Assembly (NCBI GenBank): GCA_009845645.1
Contig: VXZF01000709.1
Span: 1 to 5,230 of the forward strand
DNA: 5,230 nucleotides
Direction: 5' to 3'
Source of the DNA: Gemmatimonadota bacterium
Lineage (GTDB): Bacteria > Latescibacterota > UBA2968 > UBA8231
Both the position numbers and the translations under genes were made by a program. Below, piece after piece: positions 1-5,230 of the stretch. The stretch's first letter is position 1. Each line of letters opens with the position of its first letter. The notes under the pieces are model-generated. The model saw only the letters and a program-made list of their open reading frames with translations, ran no database searches and was not told the origin of the DNA.

Positions 1-362
1 CAGGCTATCCAGAAGCGGCGGTAGTCGTCCAAGGTCGGTAGGTCGAGGTCCCGTAAACGATCGTACGCGCGGTCTGGCTTTTTGAGCATGCGCTCGCAAA
101 ACGCCCGCTGGAACTCGAGGTGCGCTTGAGCGGTCGGCTCGTGTTGAATCGTGTCTAGCGCCGTGAGTTGGGGATAGGCGAGGTCGCAGCGGTCCTCGGC
201 GATCAGCACGGCGATTGGGCTTGGTGGCTCCGGTGTGAGAACCTCGGGGGGAGGCTCGGGGGGAGGCTCAGTGGGGGATGAAAAGTAGAAATAGATTCCT
301 GGCAGTAGGACCAGCAGGCTCAGGAATAGCGTTGTCCAAGCCCATTTGGCTTTGTCGGTCAT
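1..362 (-). CDS. Membrane-anchored protein, N-terminal fragment (possibly lytic-transglycosylase/TPR-like), runs off the left edge
   Basis: Reading the minus strand from an ATG at 362 gives 120 codons without a stop before the window ends. Residues 1-7 (MTDKAKW) are short and polar. Residues about 8-27 form one hydrophobic segment (TLFLSLLVLLPGIYFYF), which fits an uncleaved signal anchor or a Sec signal; there is no lipobox Cys. Residues about 30-49 are a Pro/Glu-rich linker containing EPPPEPPPE. From about residue 50 the sequence looks helical (IAVLIAEDRCDLAYPQL, then HLEFQRAFCERMLKK). The visible end, RLRDLDLPTLDDYRRFWIA, recalls the helical-repeat region of Slt-type soluble lytic transglycosylases (LADY.LYYLA-like), but the catalytic domain would lie outside the window, so this is only a suggestion. 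Cysteines are at residues 59 and 89. No strong Shine-Dalgarno precedes the ATG (AAGA only), and no upstream in-frame ATG is seen back to about 440. The gene diverges from the M14 peptidase gene. That it is a real gene is likely; its function is not established. Confidence 0.7.
   Translation of the reverse strand, partial: MTDKAKWAWTTLFLSLLVLLPGIYFYFSSPTEPPPEPPPEVLTPEPPSPIAVLIAEDRCDLAYPQLTALDTIQHEPTAQAHLEFQRAFCERMLKKPDRAYDRLRDLDLPTLDDYRRFWIA
243..266 (-). repeat. Two perfect 12-bp tandem units encoding EPPP
   Basis: The plus-strand unit ctcggggggagg occurs twice back to back. Its period is a multiple of three, so each copy adds one Glu-Pro-Pro-Pro unit to the linker just outside the membrane segment of the minus-strand protein. 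Each copy contains a run of six G, so copy number could vary by slippage in whole units, while changes within a G run would shift the frame. Confidence 0.85.
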
Positions 363-429
363 TGGTCTTATGATGGTTTGAGGTAAGTGATTATTCGGGC
401 GCGCTAGCAGCGCATCCTTCTCATAAAAA

Positions 430-435
430 TACAAT
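430..435 (+). promoter_or_regulatory. Candidate -10 element for the M14 peptidase gene
   Basis: TACAAT differs from TATAAT at one base. Initiation a few bases downstream would give a leader of roughly 65 nt that contains the inverted repeat at 460-477 and the ribosome binding site. There is no recognisable -35 hexamer and no TGn extension, so support is weak. Confidence 0.3.
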
Positions 436-459
436 AGTATCGCAGGGGGCCAAGCGGAA

Positions 460-477
460 AATCGCCGTGCGGCGATT
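460..477. promoter_or_regulatory. Perfect inverted repeat AATCGCCG-TG-CGGCGATT (operator or leader hairpin candidate)
   Basis: Two 8-bp arms are exact reverse complements around a 2-base centre. As RNA it would more realistically form a 7-bp stem with a GTGC loop. It lies between the candidate -10 and the ribosome binding site of the M14 gene, and upstream of the leftward gene. That position suits a dimeric repressor operator or a 5' leader hairpin. It is not an obvious terminator: no U-run follows on the plus strand, and only a short TTTTC follows on the minus strand, where no upstream gene would need it. The symmetry is certain; the role is inferred. Confidence 0.5.
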
Positions 478-492
478 CAAAAAACAAGGTTA

Positions 493-498
493 AGGAGG
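493..498 (+). promoter_or_regulatory. Strong ribosome binding site AGGAGG for the M14 peptidase gene
   Basis: AGGAGG lies 10 bases before the ATG at 509. Another ATG at 502 is only 3 bases away and opens a six-codon frame (MQNEGA) that stops at 520-522, so the start at 509 is the productive one. This is the best Shine-Dalgarno sequence I noted at a gene start in the window. Confidence 0.85.
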
Positions 499-508
499 GC
501 CATGCAAA

Positions 509-1222
509 ATGAAGGGGCGTGATTATGCGATTCTGCTGCACCGCCTGCAGGCGGTGGGGCCAGCACAGCTAGTGGCTGAATGCGGTGGGTATCCAATTTA
601 CGCCCTAGAATTAGGAAGCGGTACTGAAGCGCGAATCCTGCTAACGGCCGGGTTGCACGGGGACGAGCCGGCTGGACCAGAAGCCGCGCTGCGTTTTGCC
701 GAGGAGTTGAGCCCGCGCCTTGCCCAACGCTGTCAGTTCCTGATCTTGCCCTGCCTCAATCCGCACGGCTATGTCCACAATACCCGCGAGAACGAATCCG
801 GCTTGGATTGCAATCGGGAGTTTGGCGGCGATGCGGTCCCCTTGGTCGTGCAGGTCAAGGCGTTTCTGAGAGGTCGGCGCTTTGATTGCGCGCTGGACTT
901 TCACGAGGACTGGGAAGCGTCGGGGTTTTACTGCTATGAGGCCAAGCGCGACGAGCAGTGGCTCGGGCCAGCCATCGTCGAGCAAGTGCGCGCGGTGATG
1001 CCCATTGACGGCGAGGCCGGCGAAAACGACAAGGTGATTGCCGAAGGAGTCTTCCTCATTGATCCGGAGTGGGGCGAGGCTGGGTTGGCACCCTACTTAT
1101 ATGCGCATCACACCGAACACGCGCTGATCAGCGAGACGCCCAGCGAATGGCCGCTAGCGGTGCGGGCGGAGGCGCATCTTAGGGCGTTGGAGGTCGTGCT
1201 TCAGCGGCGTTTGGGCGCGTAG
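509..1222 (+). CDS. M14-family zinc metallopeptidase (carboxypeptidase/amidase type), cytoplasmic
   Basis: The product is 237 residues and resembles the compact bacterial M14 zinc hydrolases related to murein peptide amidase MpaA and the succinylglutamate desuccinylase/aspartoacylase group. The expected motifs appear in order. TAGLHGDEPAG provides zinc ligands His50 and Glu53. NPHGY at 84-88 is followed by NTREN, with Arg93 in the place of a substrate-binding arginine. LDCNREF carries Asn102-Arg103, the carboxylate-binding pair. LDFHEDWE carries the third zinc ligand, His132. ALISETPSE holds Glu209, the likely general base. There is no signal peptide or membrane segment, so it should act in the cytoplasm, for example on recycled peptides or muropeptides; the substrate cannot be read from sequence. 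The position before Asn102 is Cys where relatives usually have Leu (DLNR). The start at 509 is set by AGGAGG. The gene diverges from the membrane protein gene and its 3' end overlaps the E3 gene. Family assignment is firm; specificity is open. Confidence 0.9.
   Translation: MKGRDYAILLHRLQAVGPAQLVAECGGYPIYALELGSGTEARILLTAGLHGDEPAGPEAALRFAEELSPRLAQRCQFLILPCLNPHGYVHNTRENESGLDCNREFGGDAVPLVVQVKAFLRGRRFDCALDFHEDWEASGFYCYEAKRDEQWLGPAIVEQVRAVMPIDGEAGENDKVIAEGVFLIDPEWGEAGLAPYLYAHHTEHALISETPSEWPLAVRAEAHLRALEVVLQRRLGA
1201..1222. other. Convergent 22-bp overlap of the M14 peptidase and E3 gene ends
   Basis: The plus-strand gene ends QRRLGA with TAG at 1220-1222. The minus-strand E3 gene ends YAPKRR with TGA at 1203-1201. 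Both tails are coded by the same 22 bases. There is no intergenic space, and no GC stem followed by a T-run is visible on either strand nearby, so the two transcripts probably run into each other's coding sequence. Confidence 0.9.
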
Positions 1223-2616
1223 AGGTGTGTGCTCTGGCCGTAGTGGCTTTCGGCCGCTTCCATGAGGGTTTCGGAGAGCGTGGGATGGGGGTGGATCGAA
1301 TGCTGGATATCCGCTGCGAGCGCGGCCATTTCCACGGCTAGGACGCCCTCGGCGATTAGCTCGCCTGCGCCGCTACCGGCGATACCCACACCTAGGATCC
1401 GATCGGTCTGGGGATCGATGAGTAGCTTGGTGAGGCCGTCATTTGCGCCTTGGGTCGAGGCGCGGCCGGAAGCCGACCAAGGGAAGCGCACGACTTCAAC
1501 CGAGCGGTCCTGCTCTTTAGCCTCTTCCTCAGTAAGGCCGCACCAAGCGATTTCCGGGTCGGTATAGACGACGTTGGGAATGGCGTGGGGCGCAAAGACC
1601 TGTTTTTCGTGCCCGGCGACGACTTCGGCAGCTAAGCTCCCTTGGTGGGCGGCCGTGTGGGCGAGGGCCGCGCCTACGAGGTCGCCAATGGCGAAAATCG
1701 ACGGCTCAGCCGTGCGCAGTTGGTCATCGACTTGGACGTAGCCGCGCCCGTCGAGGCCGACGACGGTGTGTTCCAACCCCAAGTCTTCGCTATTGGGGAC
1801 CCGGCCCACGGCGAGCAGGATTTTGGCATAGGTCTTGGAAAAGCTCTGGCCGTCGCTGTTCTGTAATTGTACCGCTAAGCCATCGTCAGTTTCTGCGAGC
1901 GCGGTCACTTGGGTGTTGAGCATGATCTCGTCGAAGCGTTCGGCGGCCGTGTTGTGCAGCGGTTTGACCAAGTCTCGGTCAGCAGGGGGGATCAGTCCGG
2001 GGAGCATTTCGACGACTGAAACTTGGGTTCCCAGCGCTGCGTACACTTGCCCTAGCTCCATGCCGATGATGCCGCCGCCGACGACGAGCATGGAGGGCGG
2101 TATGTCGTGGAGTGCGACGGCGCCGGTAGAATCCATGATGCGATCGCTCGGCTGGTCAAAGAGCGCAGGCACGGCTGGGCGCGACCCAGTGGCGAGGATG
2201 GCGTGCTCAAACTGCAAGGAGCCTTGCCTGCCATCGGCTTGGTCGATTTGCAAGGTGTGGGGATCGACAAAGCGGGCGCGTCCCTGCACGTAAGTCAGCT
2301 TGCGCGCCCTGACGAGTTGGCCTAGGCCCTGCGTCATCTTGGCGACGACCTCGTCTTTCCAACTCCGCAGCTTGTCGAGGTCAATCTCAGGTTCGGCAAA
2401 TTGGATGCCCCAGTGCTCGGCTTCCTTGGCTTCGTAGAGCAGCTTGGAAATGTGCAGGAGGGACTTAGAGGGAATGCAGCCTCGGTAGAGGCAAACGCCG
2501 CCTGGATGGGCTTCAGGATCGATCAATGCGACATCCAATCCCAAGTCCGCGGCCTTAAAGGCGGCGACGTAGCCACCCGGACCACCGCCGATGACCGCTA
2601 GCTGGGCCTTGTCCAT
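1201..2616 (-). CDS. lpdA: Dihydrolipoyl dehydrogenase (E3 of pyruvate dehydrogenase complex)
   Basis: This 471-residue flavoprotein reoxidises the dihydrolipoyl group of E2 and passes electrons through FAD to NAD+. It has the full class I disulfide reductase layout. The FAD-binding VIGGGPGG is at 8-15. The redox disulfide is Cys42/Cys47 in CLYRGCIPSK. The NAD-binding VVGGGIIGMELG is at 178-189, the second FAD contact IFAIGDLVG is at 307-315, and the C-terminal dimer domain ends with HPHPTLSE at 442-449, giving the catalytic His444/Glu449 pair. Its length is normal for the family. The frame stays open upstream to 2694, but those extra 26 codons lie inside the end of the E2 gene and look unlike any E3 N-terminus. 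The ATG at 2616, seven bases after the E2 stop and just before the Rossmann motif, is therefore chosen. The usual CLNVGC is CLYRGC here, a variant I have seen in other E3 proteins. Co-transcription with E2 indicates a PDH-dedicated E3, though it could also serve other 2-oxoacid complexes. Confidence 0.97.
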   Translation of the reverse strand: MDKAQLAVIGGGPGGYVAAFKAADLGLDVALIDPEAHPGGVCLYRGCIPSKSLLHISKLLYEAKEAEHWGIQFAEPEIDLDKLRSWKDEVVAKMTQGLGQLVRARKLTYVQGRARFVDPHTLQIDQADGRQGSLQFEHAILATGSRPAVPALFDQPSDRIMDSTGAVALHDIPPSMLVVGGGIIGMELGQVYAALGTQVSVVEMLPGLIPPADRDLVKPLHNTAAERFDEIMLNTQVTALAETDDGLAVQLQNSDGQSFSKTYAKILLAVGRVPNSEDLGLEHTVVGLDGRGYVQVDDQLRTAEPSIFAIGDLVGAALAHTAAHQGSLAAEVVAGHEKQVFAPHAIPNVVYTDPEIAWCGLTEEEAKEQDRSVEVVRFPWSASGRASTQGANDGLTKLLIDPQTDRILGVGIAGSGAGELIAEGVLAVEMAALAADIQHSIHPHPTLSETLMEAAESHYGQSTHLYAPKRR

Positions 2617-2621
2617 AGCTG

Positions 2622-2625
2622 CCTC
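2622..2625 (-). promoter_or_regulatory. Ribosome binding site of the E3 gene, overlapping the E2 stop codon
   Basis: GAGG on the minus strand lies 5 bases before the ATG at 2616 and shares its first two bases with the E2 stop codon (TGAGG). A second purine stretch, GGAAGG at 2633-2628, lies just upstream inside the last E2 codons. A ribosome terminating on E2 would cover this site, so translation of the two subunits is probably coupled. Confidence 0.6.
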
Positions 2626-3901
2626 AGCCTTCCAAGAGCGCGATAAAGGGGTCTTCCAATGCCGTGCAGACCCAGCGGAGGAAGCGCGCGCCATCGGCCC
2701 CGTCGATCAGGCGGTGGTCGTAGGACAGCGACAGGGGTAGGAAGGTGCGCGGCTGGAACTGGCCGTCGATATACGCGGGTTCGACTTGCGAGCGCGCCAC
2801 CCCGAGAATTGCCACTTCGGGGAGGTTGACGATGGGCGTAAAGGCGGTGCCGCCCATGGTGCCGACATTGCTGATGGTCATGGACCCGCCCTGCATGTCG
2901 GCTGGCCCGATTTTGCGCTCGCGCGTCTTTTGCGCCAGTGCGCTCAGCTCGACCGCTAGCTCGATGATATTCTTTTGATCCACGTCGCGCACTACTGGCA
3001 CCAGCAGGCCGTGGGGGGTATCGACGGCAATGCCGATGTGGAAGTAGCGTTTGTACACGACCTCCCGCTGGGCTATGTCGATGCTGGCGTTGAACTGCGG
3101 GAATACCTTAAGGGCGATGCCGAGTACTTTGATGAGAATCGCGGTTGGCGTCAGCTTGCCACCGGCTGTTTCGGCCTTTTTGCCGTATTCTGCGCGCCAC
3201 TTTTCCAGACTGGTGATGTCGGCCTTGTCGAATTGGGTGACCTGCGGGATAGTAGCCCAAGCCTGCGCGAGGCGCTCGGCGGTTATCTCGCGCACCTTGG
3301 TCATGGGCTGGCGCTCGACGGCACCCCACTGGCTGAAGTCTGGCAGCGGTACGGCGACGGCCGGAGCAGCCCCCCGCGCTGCGTGCAGCTTTTTTGAGTG
3401 CGCCTTGACGTCGTCAATTGAGATCCGGCCACCCGGCCCCGTGCCTTGGACTTGTGCAATATCGACGCCAATTTCGCGGGCTAAGCGGCGCGTCGATGGC
3501 GCGGCTGGGACGGGGCCGTCTGTAGATATAGGTGTAGGCACGGAGGGAGCTTCTTCGACGACCGAGGCGGGTGGGATTGGGGTAGGAGCTGGTTCCTCTG
3601 CCGGTACAGGCGCTGGGGGTGCTTCCTCGACGGCTGGGGGCGTTTCTTCGACGGCTGGGGCTTCGCCCGCCTCGACTTCGAGGATGGGCTGCCCGACGGC
3701 GATGGTGTCGCCCTGTTGGACGAGAATTTCGGTAACGGTGCCATCTACGGAAGAAGGCACCTCAATGACGGCCTTGTCAGTTTCAAGCTCGATAACGGTC
3801 TGGTCTTCGGCGAGGCGGTCGCCGACGGCGACGAGGATGCGGATTACATCGCCGCTTTCAATGTTTTCTCCTAAGTCAGGCAGGGCAAATTTTACAGGCA
3901 T
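2624..3901 (-). CDS. aceF: Dihydrolipoyl acetyltransferase (E2 of pyruvate dehydrogenase complex), single lipoyl domain
   Basis: The 425-residue core subunit transfers the acetyl group from lipoamide to CoA. Domains in order: one lipoyl domain at 1-78 with Lys43 in ELETDKAVIEVPS as the lipoylated lysine; a Pro/Ala/Glu-rich flexible linker at about 79-134; the E1/E3-binding domain at about 136-170 (TRRLAREIGVDIAQVQGTG, then GGRISIDDV); and the catalytic acyltransferase domain at about 195-425. The last includes SNVGTMGGTAFTPI and the active-site SYDHRLIDGADG with His396 and Asp400. E. coli AceF has three lipoyl domains, so this is a short version, as in many other bacteria. The frame opens with a GTG at 3919 that overlaps the E1 stop, but the ATG at 3901 directly precedes the conserved lipoyl start PVKFALPDLGE and is preferred. 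Neither start has a clear Shine-Dalgarno, so coupling to E1 translation is likely. Its place between the E1 and E3 genes argues for pyruvate over 2-oxoglutarate or branched-chain substrates. Confidence 0.96.
   Translation of the reverse strand: MPVKFALPDLGENIESGDVIRILVAVGDRLAEDQTVIELETDKAVIEVPSSVDGTVTEILVQQGDTIAVGQPILEVEAGEAPAVEETPPAVEEAPPAPVPAEEPAPTPIPPASVVEEAPSVPTPISTDGPVPAAPSTRRLAREIGVDIAQVQGTGPGGRISIDDVKAHSKKLHAARGAAPAVAVPLPDFSQWGAVERQPMTKVREITAERLAQAWATIPQVTQFDKADITSLEKWRAEYGKKAETAGGKLTPTAILIKVLGIALKVFPQFNASIDIAQREVVYKRYFHIGIAVDTPHGLLVPVVRDVDQKNIIELAVELSALAQKTRERKIGPADMQGGSMTISNVGTMGGTAFTPIVNLPEVAILGVARSQVEPAYIDGQFQPRTFLPLSLSYDHRLIDGADGARFLRWVCTALEDPFIALLEG
3614..3655 (-). repeat. Two 7-residue near-repeats (AVEETPP, AVEEAPP) in the E2 linker
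   Basis: The linker contains AVEETPP followed directly by AVEEAPP, coded by 21-bp units. On the plus strand the shared core tcgacggctgggg is found at 3627-3639 and 3648-3660. Further Glu/Pro/Ala variants follow (APVPAEEPAPTP). This is typical of the mobile arm that swings the lipoyl domain between active sites and probably grew by local duplication. Confidence 0.8.
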
Positions 3902-3915
3902 AATGTGGTTTAAGC

Positions 3916-5230
3916 TCACTGGTAAATGGGATTGGGTTTTGCCGGATCAATCGCTAGGTCTTTCATGGCTTGGACGACCGCGTCGCTTTCGATTTGTCCC
4001 TCGCGCACCAGTGCGCTCAAGGCTCCTAGGACGATGAAGCGGTAATCGACCTCGAAGTGGTCGCGCAGGGCCTCGCGGGTCTCGCTGCGGCCGAAGCCAT
4101 CGGTGCCAAGGGAGACGGGCGGGTTGGGAAACCAGCGGGCAATGGATTCGGGGAGGGCCTTGACGTAATCCGAGGCCATGACGTACACGCCGCGCTCCTT
4201 GGCTAGGCATTGTTCTATGTAACTGAGACGAGGCTCTTCGCTGGGGTGCATACGGTTCCAACGCTCGGCATTGAGGGCGTCGCGGTGCAGGGCCTTGTAG
4301 CTGGTGATGCTCCAGACATCGGCACTGACTTGGTATTTTTCTTCGAGGATGCTCTGCGCTTTGAGGGAGCTGTTGATGATTGCGCCACTGCCGAAAAGGT
4401 GGGCCTTGAGTCGGGCGCGCTTCTTGGCCGAGGGCTTGAACTTGTACATGCCCTTGAGAATGCCTTCTTCGACGCCGTCGGGCATCTCCGGCATGGAATA
4501 GATGTCGTTTTCGACCGTCAGGTAGTAGAACACGTCCTCCTGCTCGACGTACATGCGGCGGATGCCCTCGCGGATGATGACGGCGATCTCGTAGCCAAAG
4601 GCCGGATCGTAGGCTTCGAGGTTGGGCACCGGATAGGCCAACAGGTGGCTGTGCCCGTCCTCGTGTTGCAGCCCTTCGCCGTTGAGCGTGGTGCGCCCGG
4701 CCGTGCCGCCGACCATGAATCCCTTGACCCGCATGTCGCCAGCTAGCCAGACTAAATCGCCGATCCGCTGCATCCCGAACATCGAGTAGTAGATGAAGAA
4801 GGGAATGGTGTTGATGCCGTGGGTGGCATAGGCCGAGCCGGCCGCGATAAAAGAGGACATAGAGCCGGCCTCGGTGATACCCTCTTCGAGTATCTGGCCG
4901 TCTTTGGCCTCTTTGTAGTAAGTGATGACGTCTTTGTCAACCGGCTCGTATAGCTGGCCTAGGCTCGAATAGATCCCGAACTGGCGAAAGAGCGGCTCCA
5001 TGCCGAAGGTGCGCGATTCATCGGGAACGATGGGGACGACTAACTTGCCGATTTGCTTGTCTTGCATGAGTTTGCGCATGACCGCAACGAAGGCCATCGT
5101 CGTGGCAAACGCGCGCTTGCCCGAGCTCTTTTTGAATTCTTCCCACAGCGTTTCCGGCGGCATGGTCAGCGGAGGGGCGGTTACCTGCCGCTGGGGCACG
5201 TAACCGCCGCGGCATTCTCGCCGCAGGCGG
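3916..5230 (-). CDS. aceE: Pyruvate dehydrogenase E1 component, homodimeric AceE type, C-terminal half (runs off the right edge)
   Basis: This is the thiamine diphosphate enzyme that decarboxylates pyruvate and acetylates the lipoyl arm of E2. The frame is open from the stop at 3918-3916 to the right edge, giving 437 residues. It aligns by eye with E. coli AceE (887 residues) from about residue 450 to the end. Conserved stretches include PIVPDESRTFGMEPLFRQ, IPFFIYYSMFGMQRIGDL, GGTAGRTTLNGEGLQHEDG, LGTDGFGRSETREALRDHF and VEEGILKGMYK. Equivalents of E. coli Glu571 (cofactor activation, codon 4872-4870 in EGITEAG), Tyr599 (4788-4786) and His640 (4665-4663 in LQHEDGHSH) are all present. The N-terminal domain with the diphosphate/Mg-binding motif lies outside the window. 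A GTG at 5199 is not the start: the frame continues upstream with RECRGGYVPQRQ, matching the GGYLPxRx region of AceE. It is the first gene of the visible operon, 14 bases from the E2 start. The promoter and any PdhR-like operator would be outside the window. Confidence 0.97.
   Translation of the reverse strand, partial: RLRRECRGGYVPQRQVTAPPLTMPPETLWEEFKKSSGKRAFATTMAFVAVMRKLMQDKQIGKLVVPIVPDESRTFGMEPLFRQFGIYSSLGQLYEPVDKDVITYYKEAKDGQILEEGITEAGSMSSFIAAGSAYATHGINTIPFFIYYSMFGMQRIGDLVWLAGDMRVKGFMVGGTAGRTTLNGEGLQHEDGHSHLLAYPVPNLEAYDPAFGYEIAVIIREGIRRMYVEQEDVFYYLTVENDIYSMPEMPDGVEEGILKGMYKFKPSAKKRARLKAHLFGSGAIINSSLKAQSILEEKYQVSADVWSITSYKALHRDALNAERWNRMHPSEEPRLSYIEQCLAKERGVYVMASDYVKALPESIARWFPNPPVSLGTDGFGRSETREALRDHFEVDYRFIVLGALSALVREGQIESDAVVQAMKDLAIDPAKPNPIYQ

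Larger units (their letters stand above)
363..508. promoter_or_regulatory. Divergent promoter region between the membrane protein gene and the M14 peptidase gene
   Basis: This 146-bp spacer separates two genes that start in opposite directions, so both promoters should lie here or nearby. It contains an AT-rich block (421-440) in an otherwise GC-rich window. On the plus strand TACAAT at 430-435 matches the sigma70 -10 consensus at five of six bases, but no good -35 is seen 16-18 bp upstream. On the minus strand TTGGCC (453-448) and TATTTT (431-426), spaced 16 bp apart, are a weak pair for the leftward gene. A short inverted repeat, GCGCT-AGC-AGCGC, lies at 401-413. Promoter positions are inference; the AT-rich block and the repeats are directly visible. 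Confidence 0.45.

Noticed and set aside
243..266. G-rich 12-bp tandem as a G-quadruplex or phase-variation switch
   Set aside because: There are only two copies and two six-G runs. The unit is in frame and simply encodes a Pro-rich linker, so there is no evidence of switching.
401..413. Inverted repeat GCGCT-AGC-AGCGC as a terminator or operator
   Set aside because: The arms are only 5 bp, no T-run follows, and such short GC palindromes are expected by chance here. I mention it only within the divergent spacer.
641..985. A minus-strand frame of 114 codons inside the M14 gene
   Set aside because: It is antisense to the zinc-binding motifs of a clear M14 enzyme, with no domain or ribosome site of its own.
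2617..2694. A 26-residue N-terminal extension of the E3 protein
   Set aside because: It overlaps the E2 C-terminus, lacks homology to E3 N-termini, and the ATG at 2616 has a ribosome site and directly precedes the FAD-binding motif.
3051..4037. A 328-codon plus-strand open frame opposite the E2 gene
   Set aside because: It is antisense to the well-supported E2 domains and crosses the E1/E2 junction. Its product is low-complexity Ser/Ala/Thr/Gly-rich sequence mirroring the Pro/Glu linker, with no recognisable domain. It is a by-product of GC-rich coding DNA.
4210..4746. A 178-codon plus-strand open frame opposite aceE
   Set aside because: It lies within strongly conserved AceE sequence on the other strand and shows no motif of its own.
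5197..5199. GTG as start codon of a short 427-residue E1 protein
   Set aside because: The frame continues upstream to the window edge with AceE-like sequence (GGYVPQRQ), so the gene is cut by the window and not truncated.

Overview
This 5,230-base window is GC-rich (roughly 58-60% by eye) bacterial chromosome with ordinary, tightly packed genes. Most of it (about 1201-5230, minus strand, read right to left) is a pyruvate dehydrogenase complex operon in the order E1-E2-E3. It comprises the C-terminal half of a homodimeric AceE-type E1 that runs off the right edge, a complete dihydrolipoyl acetyltransferase (E2) with one lipoyl domain, and a complete dihydrolipoyl dehydrogenase (E3). The genes are separated by only 14 and 7 bases, so they are very probably co-transcribed and translationally coupled. 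Together they oxidise pyruvate to acetyl-CoA, CO2 and NADH.

The left part holds two other genes. A plus-strand gene (509-1222) encodes a compact M14-family zinc peptidase or amidase without a signal peptide. Its last 22 bases overlap the end of the E3 gene in a convergent, tail-to-tail arrangement. Diverging from it, a minus-strand gene starts at 362 and leaves the window at base 1. Its visible 120 residues are an N-terminal membrane segment, a Pro/Glu-rich linker and the start of a helical region that faintly recalls lytic transglycosylases of the Slt type. The 146-bp spacer between these divergent genes (363-508) is the only real intergenic region. It contains an AT-rich block with a candidate -10 element, a perfect 8+8 bp inverted repeat and a strong ribosome binding site.

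The organism cannot be named from this window. AceE-type E1 with linked E2 and E3 occurs in Proteobacteria, Acidobacteria, Planctomycetes/Verrucomicrobia relatives and other phyla. A membrane-anchored protein with a Pro-rich periplasmic-type linker would suit a Gram-negative-type envelope, but that is inference.

I found no RNA genes, insertion sequences, CRISPR arrays, phage genes or defence genes, and no convincing intrinsic terminators. Nothing here amounts to an undescribed system. The points most worth a second look are the divergent envelope-type gene and M14 gene with their inverted repeat, and the convergent overlap.
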